Below, piece after piece: positions 58,301-64,000 of a stretch of 64,000 nucleotides of DNA (positions within the stretch are counted from its first letter, which is position 1; each line of letters starts with the position of its first letter). A model generated the notes under the pieces. That model was given only the letters and a program-made list of their open reading frames with translations. It had not been told where the DNA came from and did no database searches. A program made the position numbers and the translations under genes. The stretch lies in the NCBI GenBank assembly GCA_036850595.1, contig CM072156.1, positions 17,845,483 through 17,909,482 on the forward strand, in the 5' to 3' direction. The stretch is from Rhyacichthys aspro. Lineage: Eukaryota > Chordata > Actinopteri > Gobiiformes > Rhyacichthyidae.

Positions 58301-61300
58301 CCGGCTTAAGCATAGAGCAATTCTGTCAACCGGTCACGCGAGACTAAAAAGTCAATGGATGCCGATCAACGCGAAGGTTAGTTGAGGATATATTGTTGGC
58401 TACTTTGATAATCGTGCGTAAAGTGCGGTTTGTGTTTTGGTTGCGGCTCTTTAAACCCATGTGACTTTTGTCTGTCAGGGGGACCACATTGCAACTGTGG
58501 CAAAAAGGGGAAAGGAAAGCGTGACTGATAGTGACTAAATGTGGGATGTGAGGTTGTGCAGTGTTGCAGTCTCTCTGTTTCAACACTGCAGTTCTCATAA
58601 CTGCCGCGCACAGCCACCCCCCACCTTCCTCTGATGCCACTGATACAGCAGACATGAGGCTTCTCACGTATTGCGTGCCGGCTGTTGACTACTACCACCC
58701 CTGACCCCCCACCCCTCTTGTCAACTCTTACCAATACCACTTCCTCCTAATGGGACCCCCATGAGACACACTGCACAGAAGGTGTATTCAAAGGATCCTT
58801 GTAATTAGCCCAGTTCAAAGACTAATTTCAATAATATTCAAATGATGAGGAAGCTGGGTGTCAGGCTCACTTCCACGGGATCTATCCAAGAGCAAATACA
58901 AACACTGTACTGTTTTATTTTTTTAGCTATGATGGCAGAAAACCGGGTGGCTCACATCTCTATGAACCAGGAACTAGCACACAGTGATGTCGAGGAGTGA
59001 GACTGACAGCTGGTGGATGTGTGTGTTTCTCATGTATACCTTTATGTAGTTTTTATTAGAAAGCACCATTGTTGTCTTCATACAAATGGCTGTTTGAGAT
59101 GTAGGAGTGTATTGTGCAGACACCACCTGAACTCTGTCAATAATTTCTGAGAATGTCCTTGGATTATCTTTGTTGTTCCCCTCTGGACTCAATAATTTGT
59201 TCAACAGCATATACACTAGTTCAGTTCACTTCAATATGCTTATTTAGAACAAACACAATGATTTTTTTCTCCTTTGCGGTCATCAGGTGTCTGAGGCTGA
59301 CCTGGTTTGACAGAGTTAGAAATTTTGAAATAAGGTCAGGTTATTTTGTTTTAGGCTTCTGTTTTCTAATAACTCTTTTTTTTTACTAGTAAGTGAGAAA
59401 CTCTGTCTATGGTGTATAGCCATTATGGCATACCTTGGATTTGAACATGGTTTTTACAACTATTGTATTGTAATTAAGTGTGACTTTTACGATAATGTCA
59501 TTACAGCATCCCTTTTACCATTTCTGGAGATCAATGAAACAGGCTTAAGACACTTCTGTGAGCATACTCTATCCAAACTTCACATGCAGGATAACATCTT
59601 GCACCATTTTTAGCCAAAGGGAGATTTAGTTGTACAACAGATGGCTAGAAATGGAGAAAGAAAGTCCACTGATTCCAAAAAAATGTTATACTGGGCACAG
59701 TCTGTTGCTTATAGTTTAATTTAATATTGGTGCTTCTAAATTTGTAATCATAATAATGACACTGAAAGATTGGATTATTATCATTCAGATAACTCACAGA
59801 AAAGTCTATAGTGTTTTTGATTTCACAATTACAAGTACAAACGTTCAACTTGAGTGACCTGTGTGACTGCACCTCCCTGTTTTGCACAGCTCAACTGATC
59901 TGGAGCTGTGGGTTCATTTATAAACAACAGTCAAACTATGTCACATGACCCATGGCTCGTCTGACTAAACACTGTTGTGAAATCACTCCACTGAAGCACT
60001 GGATAATTCAGTTTTCTATAGACCTACTGACCCAGCCTCTCACCGCTGTGTGCTCTGTGAGAGAGGGAAACAGTGGATATGTTGTGCAAAGTGGTGCATG
60101 GAGTGTACCCATAGTTTATTTACCTGTTTAAAATGAAAACAGATTTTAAATATTAAGTTGTGTTTTCATGTTTTCACTTTCATCATGTATAGGCCTAATG
60201 AATCGTAATCACATTGCACAAGATACTTTTTACTTTATGTTCTCTGGCTTTTTGTCTTTTTGCTGAAACCTTACTAAACTGTCACACCTTTTTTTCTTGC
60301 AGACTGTTTGCAGAGTCACGTCGGTGGATGGCACCAGAAGTGGAGGCCAGATGGAAATTGGGTCACATGACCGCCTCAAGGAAGGCGCACTGAGCCTGAA
60401 TTTGGCCAATGGGGCGAACCGCTACCCTAATGATGATGAGGCACCTATGGATATGGAGCAGCAGAGGGCAGGAAGCATGCCTCCGAGGCAGAGCTGGGTG
60501 CCAGGGCCTGTTAAGGTCAGTGACACCCAACAGCCTCCGAGTTGGAACAGCAGCAGGCCCCCTACGACCAGGGAACCTGTCCACCATGCAGATATAGAGG
60601 ACGCCCGCAATCTGGTGGCTTTTTCTGCCACTGCTGGGTCATTGCCAGCTTCTTCCTCCTCATCCTCCAACCCGGTGCTGCTGAACACAAGCCAGCTGTA
60701 TGAGAGATTCACCCAGGAAATGGGTGAAGGAGACCAGGTGGGACTCTCTGTAGGGGCTTCAAAGGGAAGCTGCCAACTCCCAGAAGACCTGGACACTCTA
60801 CAAACAGCACTGAGCCAAGCTAAACATGGACATAAGCCCCCAAACTGCAACTGCGATGGGCCTGACTGTCCAGACTACCTGGAGTGGCTAGAGAAAAAAA
60901 TTAAGTTGGCAACGTGCGAGGATCGAAGTCCCTGCAAAGCATCTAGTGCACAGTCTCAGATTCAGCACATGAATGGTCGCAACAGTGGGTCTAGTTCATT
61001 CCCCCAGCAGCAACAGGGAAGGCACCCAGACCATGTCCCTAGCTCCAAACCCCCCATTCCCTGCTCCCCCCAGGTGCTGTCCATCGCTAAGGAAAAGAAT
61101 ATCAGTCTGCAGACAGCCATCGCTATAGAAGCCCTTACCCAGTTATCTGGTACTGGTCCTCAGGCCACCAGCTCCCCAGGTCAAGCCCACTACAACAATA
61201 ACCTCCACCAACACAACCTCCCAGCTCAGTCCCCAAACGGCACTAGCCACTCTTCATTCTCCCGCTCTCAATCCGTCCCCCCTGGACTCCACACTGTCCA

Positions 61301-63075
61301 GCCAGCCCAAGTGTCTGGCGAGCACCGCCCACAGTCCCAGGGTCAGCCTCCCCACGCTACCCCTCTCTTGTCCTCTACCTCGTCTTTCCCAGGTCAGGGA
61401 AAGCCTCCAGGATTCAACCCCCATCCCCAGCATTGGCAGCAAGGCTCAGGAAGAGATTCTCAACAGAGAAATCCATGGATGGGTATAAAGTCCGAGCCCC
61501 AGTCTCATTATGCACCTCACAACAACCAAGACCCAATGTCAGAGCTTAAACAACTGCTTGGTGACACCAGTGGGAAGTTTAACAGTGCTCCTTTTAGGCT
61601 CCCAGTTCAACAACAACGAAGCTTGAATCAAAATGGAAGTATCCAGCCCCAAAACAACATAGCATTGGACAGGATAAAGAAAGAGCCGGAGTCCAGTGAG
61701 CACTACCCCCAGCCTTCCTCCATGGATCATTACGGCATGGCTAATGGTCAGCAGCAGGAACAGCACTACCCCGGCACTCCCCTGTCTCCAAACCAAGCAG
61801 CCATACGCCACTCCACTCAGGCAGCTCTGCAGCAGCACCTTCACTACAAGAGGAACCTCTTCACTAACCACTCCCCTGGCTTTGGAGCACCAGTACCACG
61901 TGCACCTATTGCTTGCCAAAACTTGAAGAAGTGGTGGCCACAGATGGACGCAGAAGCTTTATCACATCTGGCCATAAAACAGGAGTCTAAAGAGCCCAAA
62001 AAGAGGAAAAGTATCCAGGGCTCTCCTGTTATAAATCCGATGTGTGGCATGCTTACACCGCCTCCTAAACCTAAACAAATAATCATCAAGAAACCCAAGC
62101 AGAAAGCCTCCATCCCACTTTTTATGCCTCAGAATCAGATAACAGTACAGAAGCCCCCTGTTTTCACCCAAGACAGAGTCCAGACCCAGGCCGGCTTTCA
62201 CCCAGGTTCTCTCCCCTTGCTGCCCCTTCATGGTAGTCCCTCTCAGGCTGCTGCAGGCCTCCCAGCACCAGCCCAAACTCAGGTATCCATGTCCTCAGTG
62301 ACTCCTGCTTCCACAGTTCCAGAAAACACTCCAGCCCTGACAAACCCTCTGGCTAGACCCTTAGACGAAAGAGAAGGCTGCCCAATGCCCACTGACACCA
62401 GCACCGCAACACCTCCAACTTCCACTACTCAATCCAGCACCTCACAGCTGTCAAATCTCATGAGTATCGACCCCAAATACGAAGAGCTTATCCGTCAGTT
62501 TGAGGCTGAATTTGGGGACTCGGATGAACCTGGCAGTCAGCCAATGGAGGAGACCGCTGGTGAGCCTCCTAAGGGCAGCCAAGCCCAGACCAGTCCCCAG
62601 GATGAGAGCCAAACATCACCATCTAGTAATCAGACTCAAGCCAACCCCTCAGCTCATTCTCACCACGAGGAAATGGACGTGAAGGAGTCAGGGAATCAAA
62701 GTAAAGTAATTGTGAACCAGGCTCCTCCTGAAAGCCCAATGGAAGAAGAGAAGGAAAGAGCCCTGTGCACTCAATCTTTGCATCAGGAGGCCGTCGTGGA
62801 CAAGCAGCAGCAGCCAAATGTGATCCACGATAGATTCAGCGTGCCCTGTTCCCCACTGGCTAAACGAATGAAGTTGGAAACATCAGGGGACATCGCAGTG
62901 CTCTCCACCACGTGCTATTCTGAAGAGGACACACCTACCAAGGACTTCCCTGCTTCACCGTCTCTCCGAGGCTTTCTCGAATCTCCGCTGCGGTACCTGG
63001 ACACCCCCACTAAGAATTTGCTAGATACCCCCTCCAAGGATCTACAGGCAGAATTTCCGACCTGCAACTGTGTGG
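43015..63075 (+). CDS. tet3: Methylcytosine dioxygenase TET3, 5' part (continues past the window)
   Basis: TET3 oxidises 5-methylcytosine to 5-hydroxymethyl-, formyl- and carboxylcytosine in the nucleus, using Fe(II) and 2-oxoglutarate. Two coding exons are visible, 43015-43377 and 60303-63075; they join in phase 0 and encode about 1,045 residues. TET3, rather than TET1 or TET2, is shown by DLDTLQTALSQAKHG, NCNCDGPDCPDYLEWLE, IAKEKNISLQTAIAIEALTQ, EELIRQFEAEFGDS and RYLDTPTKNLLDTPSKDLQ, all in the human TET3 order as I recall it. The exon ends at AEFPTCNCV, where the cysteine-rich catalytic part begins; the Cys-rich and double-stranded beta-helix exons lie beyond 64000. An intermediate exon between the two cannot be excluded but is not required. 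The gene is cut by the window edge, not broken. Confidence 0.92.
43378..46950 (+). other. tet3: tet3 long intron, proximal part
   Basis: I see no exon with convincing splice signals and no recognisable gene. The open frames here, the longest at 44037-44486, have no domain I recognise. A CpG-containing patch with T/G repeats lies at about 44640-44960. Confidence 0.5.
46950..47420 (+). promoter_or_regulatory. CpG-rich candidate regulatory element in tet3 intron
   Basis: CpG frequency is locally high. A palindromic CREB/ATF site TGACGTCA lies at 47146-47153, with an E-box CACGTG at 47133-47138 just upstream and a CA-rich run before it. This could be an internal promoter or enhancer. I see no strong donor immediately downstream that would mark a first exon, so promoter status is weaker than for the 48.3-48.7-kb segment. 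Confidence 0.35.
47985..48005. repeat. (CA)n microsatellite
   Basis: An uninterrupted CA run of about seven units flanked by AAA. It has no other feature. Confidence 0.8.
48120..48685 (+). promoter_or_regulatory. tet3: Candidate internal tet3 promoter and alternative first exon
   Basis: CpG- and GA-rich sequence extends from about 48120 to 48800, with a (CA)n run at 48258-48278, a long purine GA/GGA tract at 48300-48460 and a YY1-type AAGATGGC at about 48503. A donor, GCAGG|GTAAAT, follows at 48686. Downstream, a candidate exon at 49337-49396 ends in a strong GAG|GTAAGA donor. Transcripts starting here would skip the CXXC exon and splice to 60303, where ATG 60351 is in frame. Mammalian TET3 is known to have short isoforms without CXXC; the assignment to this site is inference. 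Confidence 0.4.
49337..49396 (+). other. tet3: Candidate alternative tet3 5' exon
   Basis: A pyrimidine-rich stretch (49240-49325) leads to an AG at 49335-49336, and the 60-base segment that follows ends at the strong donor GCAGAG|GTAAGAGAG. It has no ATG, so it would be 5' UTR of a short tet3 transcript. A second possible acceptor (TCTCTGAACAG, ending 49220) would make a longer exon. Confidence 0.35.
49735..50110. promoter_or_regulatory. CpG-containing candidate regulatory segment
   Basis: CpG-rich relative to its surroundings, with several inverted and direct CCAAT/ATTGG-like words and a GGGAGGAGGAGCGGGAGGGA purine block. No domain-bearing frame and no obvious exon are present. It could be an enhancer or promoter of the tet3 locus. 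Confidence 0.25.
51325..51481 (+). repeat. tRNA-derived SINE copy with A-rich tail
   Basis: The head reads GGCACCCCTGGCAGATCTGG and then TTGAGCACACACCCAGC (A-box region). The B-box is CCCGGGCTCAAGTCTCGG. The body has GTCATTCCCCACTCTCTTTC and the tail is CTATCTAAAGGCC followed by AAAAAAGGCC and an A run. This is the least degraded 3' end among the three copies, and the body matches the 16214 copy. Confidence 0.75.
52600..52680 (+). repeat. Possible hAT-type terminal fragment
   Basis: TTTTAGGGCTGCCCAGTATATCAC begins like the TAGGGCTG terminal repeat of the MITE at 41638, with ATATCACAATG next, a wording common in another teleost element family. No second terminus was found, so it is probably truncated. 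Confidence 0.35.
53485..53575. repeat. Decayed teleost interspersed repeat
   Basis: TTCAATTCAATTTTGTTTAT followed by GCCTTAAAGAGATTTACAG resembles a widespread teleost repeat whose core reads like 'caattttatttatatagcgcc ... cactttaca'. It is too diverged to classify. Confidence 0.4.
57060..57831 (+). promoter_or_regulatory. tet3: Second candidate internal tet3 promoter and alternative exon
   Basis: The segment is CpG-containing and purine-rich (GAGAGAGAC runs at 57405-57560). It ends in a very good donor, GGATCAT|GTAAGTATG, with the last exon base at 57831. An exon of about 100-400 bases ending here, spliced to 60303, would again bypass the CXXC exon and use ATG 60351. The frames in this exon do not continue in phase into TET3, so it would be 5' UTR. 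Confidence 0.4.
57832..60302 (+). other. tet3: tet3 long intron, distal part
   Basis: AT-rich intron ending in a good acceptor (CCTTTTTTTCTTGCAG). No exon, gene or clear repeat is recognised. A GGGGGTGGGAGAGAAGGGGGG-type G-rich tract is at about 57918-57940. Confidence 0.55.
60303..63075 (+). CDS. tet3: tet3 large exon (linker between CXXC and catalytic domain)
   Basis: This exon encodes about 924 residues. Conserved blocks in order are the VAFSATAG segment, DLDTLQTALSQAKHG with PPNCNCDGPDCPDYLEWLE (60783-60893), SIAKEKNISLQTAIAIEALTQLS (61080-61150), QAALQQHLHYKRNLF (about 61818-61863), EELIRQFEAEFGDS (62482-62523) and SLRGFLESPLRYLDTPTKN to AEFPTCNCV (62962-63074). Between them the protein is Pro/Ser/Gln-rich and probably disordered. 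The exon ends after one base of the next codon (G|GTAAGT). The frame read past 63075 is intron. An in-frame ATG at 60351 with a purine at -3 could start a short isoform lacking CXXC. Confidence 0.92.
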
Positions 63076-64000
63076 GTAAGTTAGTTTTGTGTAAGTACAA
63101 TTCGAATCATTTCTTGCTTGTGTCTGTAAAGTCGAGTTACAGTATCACAGTTACTACGGTACATAATTGTGCTCCTTTCTCTATACGTCCACTATTAAGC
63201 TATCAGCCCCCCACCATTTGAGCTCCTTTTAGTGAGTCTTGAATGTGTGTTGCCAGGGTGTGTGGTGTAACCATCCAGACTGCGACAGTGTGAGGCACAG
63301 TAAGGCAGCCGGGCAGAACAATAGCAGTGGTGGCAGAAGGAGCCTTTTGTGTGGCTCTGGCACTGGCAGGCTAGAACAGACCTTTTGTCAGACAAAAAGG
63401 GGATAGCTTGGGTACCCCGCACAGGTTATGAATTTACAAAGGGTTTAGGTATTTAAAAATTACAATTATTCCTCTACGTATCAATTGCCAAAAAAATAAA
63501 ATGGAATTATATCAACATTTGCAAAACTCTTAATTTGCGCACTGTAGTAAGGCAATATATTCTATAGCTTAATTAAAAAAAATACCTCAGCTGTAGTCCC
63601 TTGATCCATTATTATTGATTTTAGCTTCAGGTCATGTGGGTCAGTATAACAGTATATTAACTTGGTGAAATAAAGTTAATAGGGCTATTAAATGTCTGGT
63701 GTGTGGACTATTGCTGCACTAAATTTGGTTCACAGTTGGAGGAGAGCAGCTGCAAGAGTAAACCCAGCAGACATGCCTTTATAGAAAGCCCCCCCACTTT
63801 CATAACCCAACTCCCAGGAATGACACCGACCCCATTACTGTAGACACACTGTGCTACAGGGCTACGACAAGTACACAGCCAAACACAGTCTCTCAGCAAG
63901 AATTTGTTGTGACTCCTCCACTTCCTGATCTAAACCACTCCCTGGTGCCTCCCTTTAACAACAGAGGAATGCGACCTCATGTATCCTCTGAACTAGGCTC
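63076..64000 (+). other. tet3: tet3 intron reaching the window edge
   Basis: No sequence resembling the next TET3 exon (which should begin with the EQIVEKDEGPYYTH-like block) is present in these 925 bases, so the catalytic exons lie to the right. I see no other gene; the minus-strand frames at 63195 and 63708 have no domain. Confidence 0.65.

Noticed and set aside
63076..63221. Continuation of the large tet3 exon frame to 63221
   Set aside because: Similarity to TET3 ends at NCV, followed by a consensus GTAAGT donor. The rest is intron.
1..64000. CRISPR arrays, operons, rRNA or free-standing tRNA genes, intact retroviral genes
   Set aside because: None seen. The tRNA-like sequences are SINE heads with worn promoter boxes, and no regularly spaced repeat array or viral gene was recognised.

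Overview
The window is nuclear DNA from a ray-finned fish, most likely a teleost. Genes are split into short exons with GT-AG introns, long introns separate the 5' exons, and the non-coding DNA carries tRNA-derived SINE copies and small hAT-type DNA transposons typical of teleosts. There are no prokaryotic operons, CRISPR arrays or rRNA genes, and no intact viral gene was recognised.

Three protein genes lie on the + strand. (1) kat6a (MOZ/MYST3 histone acetyltransferase): a CpG-rich promoter near 8.2-8.5 kb, non-coding 5' exons, and 16 coding exons from 10869 to 31966. All splice phases close, giving about 2,242 residues: two winged helices, a double PHD finger, the MYST acetyltransferase domain, an acidic region with AT-hooks and a Ser/Pro/Gln/Met-rich tail. 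The 3' UTR runs to about 34.2 kb. (2) ap3m2 (mu subunit of the AP-3 adaptor): a promoter with four CCAAT boxes at 34.7-34.9 kb and 8 coding exons from 35652 to 38327 (418 residues), one intron having a GC donor. The 3' UTR runs to about 39.6 kb. (3) tet3 (5-methylcytosine dioxygenase), 5' part only: a promoter near 40 kb, two probable upstream exons, the CXXC exon (43015-43377), a 16.9-kb intron with CpG-rich candidate alternative promoters, and the large exon 60303-63075. The catalytic exons lie beyond the right edge.

Regions: 1-8180 is intergenic with decayed repeats; 8180-34200 kat6a; 34200-39610 ap3m2; 39610-40000 a short spacer; 40000-64000 tet3. kat6a next to ap3m2 matches the human 8p11 neighbourhood as I recall it, and tet3 next to them differs from human. 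kat6a and tet3 both encode chromatin regulators with unmethylated-CpG-binding modules (KAT6A winged helix, TET3 CXXC); ap3m2 is a vesicle-coat gene with no obvious functional link. I see no wholly new system. The more unusual points are gene-structure features: a GC-AG intron, an 84-bp stop-free intron inside the acetyltransferase domain, competing splice donors, an AT-hook cluster, an upstream ORF, candidate CXXC-skipping promoters and a precisely bounded hAT element.
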